From Plumapathes pennacea (lineage: Eukaryota > Cnidaria > Anthozoa > Antipatharia > Myriopathidae), in NCBI GenBank assembly GCA_964036295.1, contig OZ038467.1, forward strand, positions 16,651,670 through 16,715,669: a stretch of DNA of 64,000 nt. The letters run 5' to 3'. The position numbers and the translations under genes are program-made. Positions 45,186 to 57,164 of this stretch are shown here, in pieces (within the stretch, counting starts at the first letter, position 1; each line of letters opens with the position of its first letter). Under the pieces are notes generated by a model. It did no database searches and was not told the origin of the DNA. It worked only from the letters and a program-made list of their open reading frames with translations.

Positions 45186-46846
45186 CCTGGCCACGAAGAC
45201 CTGTGGGCTTGAAGGATATCCCAGACAATGACCCAGAAGTGAAGCTAGAAGCACAAGCGCATGTCACGACCTTGGACAAAGGAGAGGAGGCAATGGACAT
45301 GATGTTCTGCAGGTACTCATCTTGGAACACACTCAGAATGGCCACTGCATGGATGCTTCGCTACAGATCCTGGCTTCTGAGCAAGGTTCAACAAAGGGCA
45401 AGTCCGCTTCCCAACATGAAGCCGACAAGGGAAGGAAGAATCACAGTTGGCGAGATGAAGTATGCTGAGCAAGAAATCCTGAAGTACATTCAAGAACGAG
45501 CCTTCGGGGAAGAATTAAGGAGTACGAAGAGAGAAGATTCAAGTGAGAGTGATGCATTTATGAAGAAAGCTGGATACGTGAAGAAGTCGAGCCCAATTTG
45601 CAGTTTGGACCTTGTGATTGTTGACCGACTGCTTCACGTTGGAGGTCGATAGGGGCTCTCCCCCACTGAGTTCGATGCAAGACACCAGATCATCCTACCA
45701 AAGCGCCATCATGTCGTAGACGTGATTGTGAGGCACTATCATTTAGTCTCTGGACACTGGCCAGGAATATGTCCTAGCGCTCTTGAGGGAGAAGTTTTGG
45801 ATCATCAAGGGAAGAGTCACCATGCGCAGGATATTTAGACGCTGTTTTGATTGGAGAAGACGACAAGGGGCCCTTGGTGAGCAGAAGATGGCGGACTTGC
45901 CAGTGGATCGCGTAACTCCAGACAAGCCCCCTTTCAGCCACGTAGGAGTTGACTGTTTTGGGCCATACTATGTAAAACGGGGTCGCAGCATGGTGAAGAG
46001 GTACGGAGTCATCTTTACTTACTTGGCGATTCGTGCAGTCCACATTGAAGTTGTCCAAAGGATACGGATTCGTTTCTAAACGCACTGAGGAGATTCATTG
46101 CAAGAAGAGGTCAACCTGAGGAAATAAGATCTGATAATGGCGTAAACTTCACCTGTGGAGAGAAGGAATTGCGAGACGCGGTAGCTAGTTGGAATTAAGA
46201 ACAGATTCACGAGTTCCTACTTCAACGAGAGATACGTTGGGTCTTCAACCCCCCTGCGGCATCTCACATGGGTGGTGTCTGGGAGAGAGCAATCAGAACA
46301 ACAAGGAAGGTCCTGAATGCGCTTCTGAAACAGCAGACCATCGATGACGAGGGCCTAACTGCGCTGATGTGCGAGGTTGAAGCGATTGTGAACGGCAGAC
46401 CACAGACCAAAGTATCCGACGACCCCAGGGATGTGGGAGCGCTAACCCCGAATTATCTGCTACTTTTCCGTGCCGGGCCAGATTTACCACCTGTAATTTT
46501 TGATAGGAGAGATCTGTACAGCGTGAGACGATGGAGGCAAGTTCAGTATCTTGCTGATGTATTTTGGAAACGCTGGACGAGAGAGTACTTGCCTTCGCTG
46601 CCAGGAAGACAGAAATGGACCAAGCTGCGCAGGAATTTGGCTGTTGGGGACATACTGGTGGTACTAGTACTGGTGGCGGATCAATCGATGCCTAGATGTT
46701 CTTCGCCTATCGCACGCATCCTCGACATTCATCGAGGTGAAGATGGGTGCGTTAGGAGCGCAACAGTCAGGACCAGGTCAGCAAGCCTGGTTCGCCCAAT
46801 TACCAAGCTGTGCTTTCTCGAATCTGCCGAAGTTGATGACCTATAG
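45186..46846 (+). pseudogene. BEL/Pao integrase and DUF5641, frameshifted
   Basis: Follows the RNase H gap in the same frame (ends at 45652), then shifts through the H2C2 zinc segment (IILPKRHHVVDVI at about 45690), the core at 45783-46079 ([28 protein letters not shown]) and 46268-46846 ([29 protein letters not shown]), ending with a DUF5641 tail ([23 protein letters not shown]). A stop just after VVQRIRIRF and another near 46196 separate the parts. Confidence 0.85.
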
Positions 46847-47377
46847 AACTTTGTTAGTTTTATGTGTAATCAGTTGATTGAATGGATTGTTGATGTTGGG
46901 ATAGCAACATAACTGTGTAGTTTGGACACGTTGGTAACGTTTATTTATTGTTTATTTGCCCTCACGTGAGCGTCTTTGGAAAACGGCTCCCATTGTACGC
47001 CGTTTTGGAGGCGGGTATGCTGCGGCCAAATACGTGATTTCGTTAGTTTCTCGTAGTTTTCGTTCATTTTTGTCACAGCCCTTATTTTTCCATATTTGGT
47101 AGGTAGCGTGTCGCAACGCAAGTAGGACTGGGTCAGATTTTAACGAGTGATATGTATTTTGTTTTAAAGATTTAGTTGCAATTGTTTGTTCGCCAATTGT
47201 TTGGTTTCAACATGCTCTAATACATTTGTAAGTACTGTTTTCGTTTCGTTTTACTCGGATTTCAGTCTTGTAATATTCGTGTTATGTTTTAGGAACCGTC
47301 CTGTCGGGAAGCAGCAATAATAGCGTTATTGTTTTGACGTTCTCAGGGAGCGCGTTCTTCTATTAGGGTCAACGTGG
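46847..47377 (+). other. BEL/Pao 3' UTR and candidate 3' LTR
   Basis: A non-coding tail follows the integrase. A purine-rich GGAGGCGGGTA ends at 47017, and TGCTGCGGCCAAATACGTG begins at 47018, the likely LTR start. The LTR end is not resolved (somewhere before about 47340) and no 5' LTR is available for comparison. Confidence 0.4.
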
Positions 47378-47850
47378 ACGAAGCCACACCAAGAAACAAC
47401 TCAGGCAAAAAAAACAGCGCGTGAAAGCCGAACGACAACGAGCTGCTTCCCGACGCCACAATGAAATGAATGCACAAAGGGTCCACAGGCTTCAGGCTCA
47501 AAATAAGGCCAACAATCGACGCCGTGAGCAACAATCGTTTCTTGTCAAAGAACAGCGCTTCCAGAGGCAACAATATCTGCATAGCCGTGGATGGGCTAAC
47601 CCTGACAACCCGGCAGCCTTCCACCACTATAAAGGAAACCTTCACTGTAAGGTGTGCAAGGAAACATGGCCACTTTTTGCCAACCAAAGTATGACTGGCC
47701 GAACTATACCTGCACCACCTGTAAGCGAAACAAAAAGAGTTTGTGCTTATTCTCGGGTGACAAGATGTGCAGAAATTTCTCAGCAGTCTCCCTGCCAATG
47801 TGAGTGATTTGCCGATTCTTATCACCAGGAAACAAGGGGTAGGTAAGAAA
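47378..47850 (+). pseudogene. Helitron first-exon relic (+ strand)
   Basis: The translation matches the Helitron N-terminal exon at 63097-63979: RRLQAQ-like HRLQAQNKANNRRREQQ, QYLHSRGWANPDNPAAFHH and CKVCKETW with a second Cys pair. After LFSGD the text jumps to a VQKFLSSLPANVSDLPIL segment in another frame, so the DUF6570-like middle (about 50 residues) is deleted. The region ends at GGTAAG, the same donor used by the right-hand Helitron. The tandem basic repeats of that exon are absent. Confidence 0.8.
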
Positions 47851-49229
47851 TTGATTGTTTGCTGTCAATTTTTTTTACATGCATGTAATTGTACAGTATA
47901 TGTTCACTTCACGAATTTTGCAAACATCCTTCAATAAGTAGAACACAAAGAAAATGCATGGTACAGTGCACCCGTGACACCATTACACAACTATTGTCTT
48001 TTCTAACTGGATTACACTTTCCGTAGTATGTAATTTCCTGGTTTTCTATCAATAATTGATTTAATTATTTAATTATTAAAAAGTAGCTGCCATGCTTTGT
48101 TTTACATTTTTTGTCTTTGAGAAATTTCATGATTTTCTATCAATTAAAATTTAGTTACATTTGCTTTTAAATTATTTGTTTTTGAAGACTAAGAATTTCA
48201 TTTCAATTGCATTTTTTTCTGTTACTGAATACAGCTCAAAATTAAATTGTGTATGTTCTGATTTATTTTACCCCTTAATAGAGATAGTGAATTGATTTTC
48301 ATGCTTTTCATTATCACGGCTTTCATATTTAACTTATTAATGTTTGCAACTGCTATACTGTACAGTGGAGTGTTTTTTGTACATTTTAAGTATTTAGTGA
48401 TACCAGTACATATATGTATTATTTCATTGGCATTTATTTTCAGAGTGCAAGATTAGGGTCGATGTGTGAAAGCTGAACACCGTGAAAGAATTTGAAGCTG
48501 ACGTTTTGAGCGCCCTGGGGTCTGTGATTCTCTAACTCGTACACTAGTTTAAAATCGATGCTGTGTGTTTAACCTTGCTTTAATAGAGACATGTAAGAGA
48601 CGAAATATTTCAAATACAAAGGAGTTCTTAAGAGTGGGTGACTGTAAATATCGAGAACTTGCCGTCAAAACTGAAATTTCGGATTCCTTCTTTCGTCAGA
48701 AAAACCCCTTTGGTGTACTACTTTCGAAAATCACAAACAAACTTACCCGGGAGTTTTCATTGTCGGGAAATCCGCCCAAATGTGAAATGCCGTGATTGCG
48801 TTACATCTGCCGTGAATTCCAAAGAAAATTGATGCATGTTCAAACCGTCCAGGAGGAAAGACGGCTCAAGAGATCGAAACCATCTTCTATACCTTCGTTA
48901 GGGCATCCTAATTACTACATAGAAACGTAAAACTATTTCAATAGAATGTAATTTTACTGGTTGTATACTGGAAATACGTTTTTCGGCCGTGTGGTCATTT
49001 TGCTTTTAAGTCAGCGCTTATTGCACAAAACTGTGGATTCAAGTGCAGATTTTGTAGTAAATTGTAACGTTCGTTAAACCTCAAGACTTAGCCAAGAAAC
49101 GCAATACTAGGACTCGATACTCGACTATAAGTTAGTTCATTGCCTTTTCTATATCATAAGTTGTGTACAAGAAAAACGAGGCTTCCACACCATGTGAATT
49201 TTTCCCTTGAATTATGAGAATCCAGATAG
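47851..49229. other. AT-rich spacer, no gene identified
   Basis: Intron-like, AT-rich sequence immediately after the Helitron exon relic. Small overlapping frames at 48565-48832 have no recognisable domain. Part of it may be the remnant of the Helitron intron. Confidence 0.5.
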
Positions 49230-49470
49230 CCATTAGTCCCGCTCTAACCACTACAACACTGTAGCCCTGAGTTCAAATCCTTTGCCACACCATGTAAAAA
49301 GCCAACTGGTTAGCCTCCGACCAGTTGGAATTCTTAACAAATTTACGTTGAGCCGTTTATGATATTTTGGTTTCTGCACTTCAAGTCTCCCCAATTAGCA
49401 CTGCAGTGCTAAATACATCGAAATATAAAAAAGTGATATATCTATCTATCTATTTATTATTTCAGTGAGC
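49230..49470 (+). mobile_element. SINE-like element (tentative)
   Basis: Contains an RNA polymerase III B-box-like GAGTTCAAATCC at about 49270, a block reading AGCCTCCGACCAGTTGGAAT of a kind I have seen in anthozoan interspersed repeats, and a simple-sequence tail (TATCTATCTATCTATTTATT). The A box is not clear. Orientation and boundaries are approximate. Confidence 0.35.
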
Positions 49471-49664
49471 AAAAGGAAAACGAGCTGAAAAGTTTCAACG
49501 AAGTATAATTATGATGTCATACTTTGGAAACATTTTTAAAAGCGTTACACGATTATATTTCTTTTACGTTTACAATTACAACTAAATTGAAGCAGTCATG
49601 ATTACCACGCGCAGCTAGTCAAAAGCTCCCCACCTCTCAAGGCTTCGTGAAATCCTTGCGAAAT

Positions 49665-50195
49665 GAAGCTGGATTATTCTAGAATTTTCTAGAATTTTTC
49701 CGGAATCTTTCAAGCTTTATTTCTAGAAATTTCCAGCTTTAAGACTAGAAATTTCCAGAAATTTCCAGGATGTTAAATGAAACAAAATTCAAAATAAAAT
49801 CTCAATTTTTTTTTCTGGAAGTTTCTTGTCTGGACATTTCTAGCAATAACTAGAATAATGAAGCCGGATTATTCTAGAAATTTCTAGAATCTTAGTCTAC
49901 CTCTTAATCTAGAAATTTCTCGAAATTACCAGGATGTTAAATATGAAACATCAAAACTAGCAATTTCTGGAAATTTATAATCTGGAAATTTCTAGCATTT
50001 TCCAGAATAATGAAGCTGGATCATTTTAGAATTTTTCCAGCAGTAATTCAAGAAATTTCAAGAATTGCTCCAGTTCTAGAATTAACCAAACTGATAATAA
50101 TAGAGATCTAGAATATTGCTCCAACTTGTAGCAGAGAACTTTCTGGGAATTTCTAGAATTATTCTAGGTTATGCTAGAAATTTCTAGAATTTTTA
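49665..50195. repeat. Array of GAA/TTC inverted pentamers (heat-shock-element-like)
   Basis: Roughly 500 bp dominated by variants of CTAGAAATTTCTAGAA and CTGGAAATTTCCAGAA. Many give the nGAAnnTTCnnGAAn arrangement bound by heat-shock factor, for example GAATTTTCTAGAATTTTTCC at 49682. The sequence is self-complementary and degenerate, so it could equally be a palindromic microsatellite. No heat-shock gene is seen nearby. Confidence 0.6.
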
Positions 50196-52077
50196 TATGT
50201 TGTGAAATATTAATCCCAAGCCAATAACTAACCTCAGGGTCTTGATGTGATCTTAGTTCTCTATTGTATAATTTATCCTAAAATCTAAATTCAAACTACA
50301 ACAGCTATGTTACTTTATATCTAGTATGTCTGTATACTTACAGTTTGGTGCACTATTTTATGGCAGTGTAATGGCATCACATTATTAAAGTTTAACAGGC
50401 AAGTCCAAACCAAATAATTCCAGCAATAATTAATAACCATGGAACTACTTAATGCAGATACTTTGTATAAGAAATAGAATTAAACCTAGCCTCAATGCAA
50501 CTGAGGGAGGCTAACATCTATTTACATAATACAGTGGACCCCTGCACCTTAATGCAACTTGACCTTTCATATATAAATTGAACAATGCACCTCAATATTA
50601 TATAACAACCACCTACTTTTTGTCCTGACTGACCAAATATAATTCATTTTCTACTCATTTATGAATCCTGTTAATCCAACCCAATTTTGATGGCCTGTTT
50701 TAGTGGTCTGCATATAATGACAGGGTCCATTGTACTTCTTTAGAAAACATATTTAACCTTCACTTGACCTAATAATTATCTTGGATGTTATTGTATTTCA
50801 AACCAACTGTAATGATACTCTGGGAATTATCTTTAAAACACAATAACAGCTACTCCAAGGGTATATATCATTACATGATTTTGAAATGCATGTACAAAAA
50901 ATGAAAAAATGAAGAATATTTAAGAATATGAAGTCTTTCACAGCAGCCAGTTCACAGATTATAATTTTCCAAATGCTCATGGTTTACAAAGAAACATCTT
51001 TAAAAAAATTCAGTACCAGGTATATTAAGTTTTATCATCACATTTAGCATTTCAGCCAAATGGTTTAATAACCCTTAATTAGCAGAACCTGAGAAAGAGA
51101 AAAGACTTGAGTGAATGAGATTTTGCTGCAGGGTAAATTATGGCTGTGACAATTTGTCCAAACAGATTTTGAAAGCCATCAAATGTAGTGAGACAGGTTT
51201 TCATCTTAAAAAAGGAATAATCCATGCTCTCCAAAATAAAAATGCTCGGGTATACTGACAAATTATAATGAATAAATTAGTATAGGGCTGTTATTTGTGT
51301 TATCTAATGTTGGTTACTCTGTGTATGTATAGAGCTGTTTTCAAATGGCTGTCCAAAAATAATCACGTGATAGCAATATTGCTTTGGTTTTGTGTTTGGT
51401 TCACAGCTACCATTGGGTACCTACGTAAGAAGTTTAGCAGCAATCTTGGCCTCAATGATCAAAGCAAAATTAGGCCTATTGCAAGTCTCTCGTGCAAGAA
51501 AATCAACTGTGTTAATGGCATTTCCTCACACTGATTGGTTTCTTCTTTAAAGCAAAACCAAACACAAATTAATTACTTTCATTGGTTTCCCGATTGGTTA
51601 AAAGTGTTTTTACAGCCTCCGACAGGATTGGATGCTAGCAGTTACTTAATAGTTTTGGCTTTTGACAGTGATCTGGAAATAGCTCTATTCATACTTATAT
51701 GATTAAAAAATTGGTTCCACTAAGTGCAGTCATCCAAGTTTGCAATGGGCAGTCGTACAGACCAAATCTGATAAATCATGCACTATTAAAACTTCAGTAC
51801 AGCTATTGTTAAGGTATCATCCTGCCCCCCTCCACAACCACACACACACACCTACAACCTTCAATGTAGAAGGGGTCATACTTTTAGAGCATTTCAAATA
51901 CAGTACTGGTTTAACACACAACAATTTTCTCGTGCTCACTGCATAATACAGAGAATTATAATGTGCAATTTGGTATATACATTACATTCATCATTACAGA
52001 AAAAGGTAGATAAGTCACCATTTTATATCATGTTTCAATTTATAAAAACCAGTTGGGGGAAGGGGATGGATGACATC
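50196..52077. other. AT-rich spacer, no gene identified
   Basis: No convincing exon or domain. Small frames at 50798-50980, 51079-51261 and 51295-51534 are not recognisable. A short (CA)n run occurs at about 51840. Confidence 0.5.
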
Positions 52078-55000
52078 TTAACATTTCTCTTTCCTTGCTG
52101 CCATTGCCCTTACTTTTTTCAATAGTGTGCCAAGGTCTTTCCTGACAGTCGATCTTGACGATCCGGAATATTTAGCTCTTACAATACCTGTAACAGGAAC
52201 ATTAAAATAATAGTAAATTGCAATATGTTATGATATTATTTTGGTTGAAAACTATCTCCATGCTTTATAGTTATCATTACAAACAATATCATAACAAGTA
52301 ATATATATAGTCACTTTGCATCAGGTTATACTTTCAATCAGCACATCAACAAGGTGATACAAAATTGGAGCACTGGTCAGTAGGCTGGTGTTGGGTTACA
52401 CAGAGATATACAACTAGAAATACGATAATCGCAGATACCCCCTCACTCCGTCCTGCACTGGCATATATTAGAAGTTTCGACGCAAAAAAATAAACATAGA
52501 AGTAATGTGTCTATTTTATACGGCCTTTGATGTAACCAGCTTGTTGTAGTTGACGGAGCAAGCGTGTTAAATCAACGTTTTACTACTTGTACTATACCAA
52601 GTGCTGAACACTTAAAGGAGAAAAAGAGTGGTCTGAAATATAGTAACTTTGTGTCACTAGTGGTTTACTAATTTTGCGTTGGAAAACATATCTAAATTTC
52701 GCAAACCCACCCCGTCTGGCCTCTCTTGCGTTACGCCACGCATTTTCTTACGGTGAATTTCCGAGTGAGTTCACAACAAACCACGGCAAACCAGTGGAAA
52801 TTAGCTATTTTTACCCCAACATTTAGAAAACAAAGCGCGACTGCTGGCGTCAGCATCACTGTCTGGACTCTTATTTACCCACGGTGAATAGACCAATCAG
52901 AGAGTGATAAAAACTTGAAATACCTATCGTCGCGTCTGCTGCAAAATTCTTCCGCGCATTCAAATTTTGAAGCTTTCGAGCAAGTCAATACCTTGAAACC
53001 GAGCAAGTTTGTACGCTTTGAGGATGGAAGTTGAGAAGACTGGTGGTGCAGATGCAGCTGAAGCGGTTGAGGCAAGGTGAGACCTTTTTTGAAGTTATAC
53101 TTTTAAATACCAAAATGTTTTTTTTTTTTCTTTTGTCGAAGCGGTTTGGTACTAGCAGGATCCAAATCAATCGTGTTAGTTTGTTTGGAGGTGTTTCAGT
53201 TGATTATTAAAATAAATTCAGTGATTTTTGCTGTCGAGTCTTCCTGCCTCTCCTTTTTTCTTGTCCGTGTCGAAACCACGTGGCGATTCGCTGCAAGTTT
53301 GCTTGAAAACTTTGAAAACGTTAGGCAGTGTTAGACGGTTAGTTTCTTTGCCTTCTTTGGCCACCAACATTCGCCAGTTGAAATTTTGCGTGTTTGTCTG
53401 GAATGTCTTGCCTTTTGTACAAGTTTCGGTTCTTTATGCACTAATTTAATTTATGCGCTATTGCAGGAACGGACAAGAAAGTCGCGATCGGGAAACTATT
53501 TTTGTAGTAAATTGCTTTAAAGGGCAAACCACAACAAAGGTAATGGACATGATCTATTAGTACTGTCACACTTCACTGCTGGTCCCGAATGTTGATGCAC
53601 GACCGCTGATCTGTTTCATTTTCAGAGTGTACCCTGGAATTTCAAAGCACCACTGGGCGCTTTAAAACGCAAGGTAGCGAACTGGTTTCGCCTCCCCAGA
53701 ACTTTAAAGTTCTACTTCTCTGGGGAGGACGGGAGAAGGATAAAGAAGATAAGGTACGACAATATTTAACTCCTGTTGTTTTCAGTGTGACATTTGCGCG
53801 GTGTTCACACATCGCCAGAAATTCCGGACATTTTGCGTCCACGATTGCTTCCGGTCTTTTCCAGCGGCGTGCGGTATGAGCATGCGCCATTCATACATTC
53901 AACATTGTGACGTATTTTGCCTCAGTGGGGTGGGGGAGGGATGGGTTTCTCCAATTCAAAAAGAGACTGCTACGTTTAGGAGATGTGCCGCTGACCGACC
54001 CAGTTGAAATTAGCTTTCGTTTGATGCAATTTTCATGCGATTTGGAGCTTCCTAGCCCAAAATATCAACATCCGAAGTCAGCGTATTTCACGGGAGGCAT
54101 TCGCCACGCCTGGCTGTGAACTGCAAATTCAAACGCAAAAAGTACACATCGAATTTGCTCCAGGGGACTGGCCGAGGCTTCACGGGAGATGTTCAATCCT
54201 TCGACAATCAGGTACGGGGTAAACATTTTGCGTTGTACCCAAGGTTCTTGTATTAAATGCAGCTTAAAAAGTGACAGTAGCCGGTTATGAGCGTATTCTG
54301 CTATCAATCCCTTCTTACGTCGGCCGAAATTTTAAATTCAAAAAAGTACACATCGAATTTTACCGGAGATAAATATGTTTTGCACTGTTGTGTTTAGGAA
54401 GCTTTCCTCTTCCGAATGCTGCCCAAACATTTTTACGAACGTGCTTCAGTTAAGCGAAAAGCGCAATTTATTATCAGATCCCATACATTTCTTTGTTATT
54501 AAATATTTCTTGAGCGGCTCTCAGCGTGAAACCTGATGCCTTTTCCAAGATGGCGCAACCGGATGTCTGAAATTTCTGGTGATGAACTTTATCAAGTAAT
54601 GCACCACGGTTTGCTTGCATTGTTTCCTCAGTAATGGAGATACAATCTATATCTCCACCGGTGAAGAGAAGGGGAAAAGAGAAGAGAGGAGGAAAAGAGA
54701 AAACATGGGAAGGAGGGAAAACAAGGGAAGGAGGGAAAACAAGGGAAAAAGAGAAGAGAAGGCGAACAGAGAAAAAAACACACAGAAGACACCGGAGGAC
54801 AGGAGACTGGCAGCATACAAAATGATGCTGTCAGGCCTGCTGTCCTCCTTGGAAGTTTAGTCCGTTATTATAGAGTGGTAAAGTGGGACATAATTTTGCA
54901 GTTTTTCATTCAAACTTTCAAACTGCATAATGAAATAAATGTGTGCAAAACTTAAAAAAGTTCACAACTCTAAAAAGAATGAGCAATTTTTTACCAACTC

Positions 55001-56404
55001 AATTTTCAAATTTCAAAAAATCATTCTTGTGATTAATCACTTTACCACTCTATAATGGATCAGCTCTGACCCAATAAGAAAACAACATATATATCAGCAT
55101 CAATTATTTTTATTCTTAATCTTATTGCCATCATCATCATACAGCACACTATATTCATTGTGTGCCCTTTTTATCATACTTTTGTGTTATATAAGCTTCA
55201 TTAAGTGCTCCTGCCTGGTACGAAAACCCAAAACCTTGTAGGAAAAAGTAGGAACGTACTCTCCAACCAAAAGCATGCAGGAGCACAATCCCTTGGAGGA
55301 TAAGGGTATAATAACTATCACGAACTTAATACAGGTAAACGACCCTTTCACTCCCAAGCCTAAATGCAGAATCTCTCAGCTTTTTCAAAATACATTACAT
55401 AAAATACATTATGTAGTGATAAGGGACAGTTTAGTCAGCATTCACTTAGCCAAAAAGGTACAAAAAGCTATATATTCTCTATACTGTACAATACAGTACA
55501 CTTTCAACTGAAGGAGAAAATTGAATTTGATCACTCTTAGGTGTGAAAGGGTTTAAACTTGTTGTTACAACATTGGTTACTGTCTACCTTGGTGCTGGCT
55601 TGCCACTTATATTGAATAACTGTTATACATTAATGCTGGCCTTACTCAAATGTTATTGCCACTTATATTACATAACTGTACTGAAGTTTTCCTTCATAAA
55701 AAGCAAACAACCCTCTAACAAATAAGTAAATAACAAAACCTTGTGTTACACATAGAAAATACTTGGCTCTGAGCATGTCATCCACTTGAGCACAGTACAG
55801 TACCATTCCAAATTTTAAGAAAACATACAGATATACCAAATTTTTCTGTGGTGTACTCAACAGAATATACAGGCCAATGTTTTTGAGAACATTTTCCTTT
55901 GGCATTCTTGTTAGACACGTCAGCATTGAGTTCATTTTTGGCTCCTGACAATCTTACACTTTCATGATGTCAGTGACTTGGTATATGAGGATACCTTAAC
56001 AGCACAGGAGTTGACTTCTCAGCATGATTCCTTTACTTTAACATTTCCTTTAGCATGATCTTTGGAGATGAAAACACATGTTCAGGTTTTTGTCTTCAGT
56101 ACATATTGTTCCAAATTTATTATACAGTACTTACCTATAAACAACATAGAAATTGAACTTCCATTTGGACTGAAGTGTAAGTTTAGCCAAGGAACCTCTT
56201 TCTTTGCTCCTACAAAAATCAGAAAAGGCACCAAGTTTTAAGTCGATTTATAAGATAATTCACATGATGTACACAATACAATGCACTTTCATAGCTAACC
56301 TTACTATTCATCCACAATTGACATAAATCTTGGAAGGATGCTGCAAAGGAACTGGCGCACTGTAAATAATACTTGTTGTCCTGGATTGTTAACACGATTA
56401 GGTC
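52078..56404 (-). CDS. Unrecognised spliced gene, - strand (3' part; 4 exons inferred)
   Basis: Inferred exons, high to low coordinate: 56404-56305, 56209-56135, 55944-55837 and 52187-52078 (stop TAA). Each has an AG acceptor and a GT donor (for example TATAG|GTAAGT), and phases match throughout: 1, 1, 1. The exons read DLIVLTIQDNKYYLQC, KKEVPWLNLHFSPNGSSISM, NELNADVSNKNAKGK and a Lys/Arg-rich C-terminus (SSRSTVRKDLGTLLKKVR). I do not recognise the family. Upstream exons were not found, and they may lie in 56.4-57.1 kb or beyond the Helitron. The long last intron (52188-55836) contains the + strand doublecortin-like gene. Intermediate exons cannot be excluded. Confidence 0.45.
53024..54860 (+). 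CDS. Small doublecortin-like protein (4 exons inferred, 160 aa)
   Basis: Inferred exons: 53024-53076 (ATG), 53467-53539, 53626-53753 and 54632-54860 (stop). Donors (AAG|GTGAGA, AAG|GTAATG, AAG|GTACGA), acceptors (TTGCAG, TTTTCAG, TTCCTCAG) and phases (2, 0, 2) agree. The middle reads TIFVVNCFKG, then LPRTLKFYFSGEDGRRIKK across the exon 3-4 joint to GDTIYISTGEEKGK. This resembles the second half of a doublecortin domain (dG-r-I-k-l ... G-x-x-Y-v-a-x-G-x-E-x-f-k), a tubulin-binding ubiquitin-like fold. The C-terminus is a Lys/Arg/Glu-rich tract. An alternative exon 4 at 53786 would end after about 31 codons. The doublecortin assignment is inference. Confidence 0.5.
54871..55056. mobile_element. 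MITE-like element, about 186 bp
   Basis: The ends carry the inverted pair TTATAGAGTGGTAAAGTG and CACTTTACCACTCTATAA (18 bp, perfect). The interior is AT-rich and non-coding. It lies just downstream of the doublecortin-like gene and inside the last intron of the opposite-strand gene. Confidence 0.65.
55057..55836. other. AT-rich intronic sequence, nothing identified
   Basis: Part of the last intron of the - strand gene. It contains a small diverged direct repeat around TGCCACTTATATT(G/A)(A/C)ATAACTGT (about 55602 and 55660). No domain or RNA gene recognised. Confidence 0.4.
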
Positions 56405-57164
56405 CTACAAAGAGAAAAATTCTTGAGTACATTGTGAAGTGTTTCACAGTACACTATAGGTGATAGCAACATTTAGTAGCAATATTTTAGTTTAATGTGT
56501 GATAAAGAGATTGTATATATGCACAAACAAAAGGTTAATGTTTCATTGTATTATTACAGTACCTTCTTTTGGTATTGTCTTTTTTCATCTTTAATGCTTA
56601 GTACCAGCAGTTTTTGAATAATAACAATTACCTGTACAGTACAATTTAGAGTGTCACTATGGATAAAATATATGCACATGGAAAAAATTAAGGACAAAAT
56701 AATATTTTTCACTAAAACAGATACAACATGTACATGCAGCAAAATAGATAATAAACACAGCATTGTCCTCATACTTACTATTCAATGGTACTGCAATGGT
56801 TGACATTGTTGTAGGATTGCTCTCAATGTGAAAAACTTGTATCTGGTGATGCTAAGCCTCAATTTTCAACACAAAATAGCTTGTGATTTGGTACACATTA
56901 ACTTCTGAACTCATATAGAATGTCTTTTAACAGTACTATGTACTCATGCAACAAAAACTGGCACATTCGTTACAGTTTCAAGATTTGGATGTTTTACGTC
57001 AGAGTAAGGTAACTTGTTCGATATGTTTACTAAAACCCTAATAACTCAATTTTGACATGTTATAAGTTTTGATCTGTCATAAATTTAACCTATTATGCAA
57101 AAGTAAAAAGACAAAAGCGGTCTATCTTATCTCACAGTTTTCAGTGGTAAACATGTATGTTTGC
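56405..57164. other. Spacer, no firm gene
   Basis: A possible short exon on the - strand (ATG near 56809, donor GTAAGT near 56780) does not keep a frame compatible with the downstream exon chain. No other feature seen. Confidence 0.35.

Larger units (their letters stand above)
42575..47330 (+). mobile_element. BEL/Pao retrotransposon 2, 5'-truncated, + strand
   Basis: Gag through DUF5641 in BEL/Pao order on the + strand, starting mid-gag right after the satellite. A polypurine-like GGAGGCGGGTA precedes a candidate 3' LTR at 47018. The copy is broken by several frameshifts and lacks the RNase H domain. It is related to, but clearly diverged from, the BEL element at 8.9-18.6 kb. Confidence 0.88.

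Noticed and set aside
54628-54816. - strand ORF rich in Phe, Ser, Cys and Pro
   Set aside because: It is the complement of a purine-rich low-complexity tract that forms the charged C-terminus of the + strand gene.
56305-56404. Alternative reading of this exon joined to an ATG exon near 56809
   Set aside because: That frame reaches a stop exactly at the exon end; the other frame continues through three further phase-matched exons.
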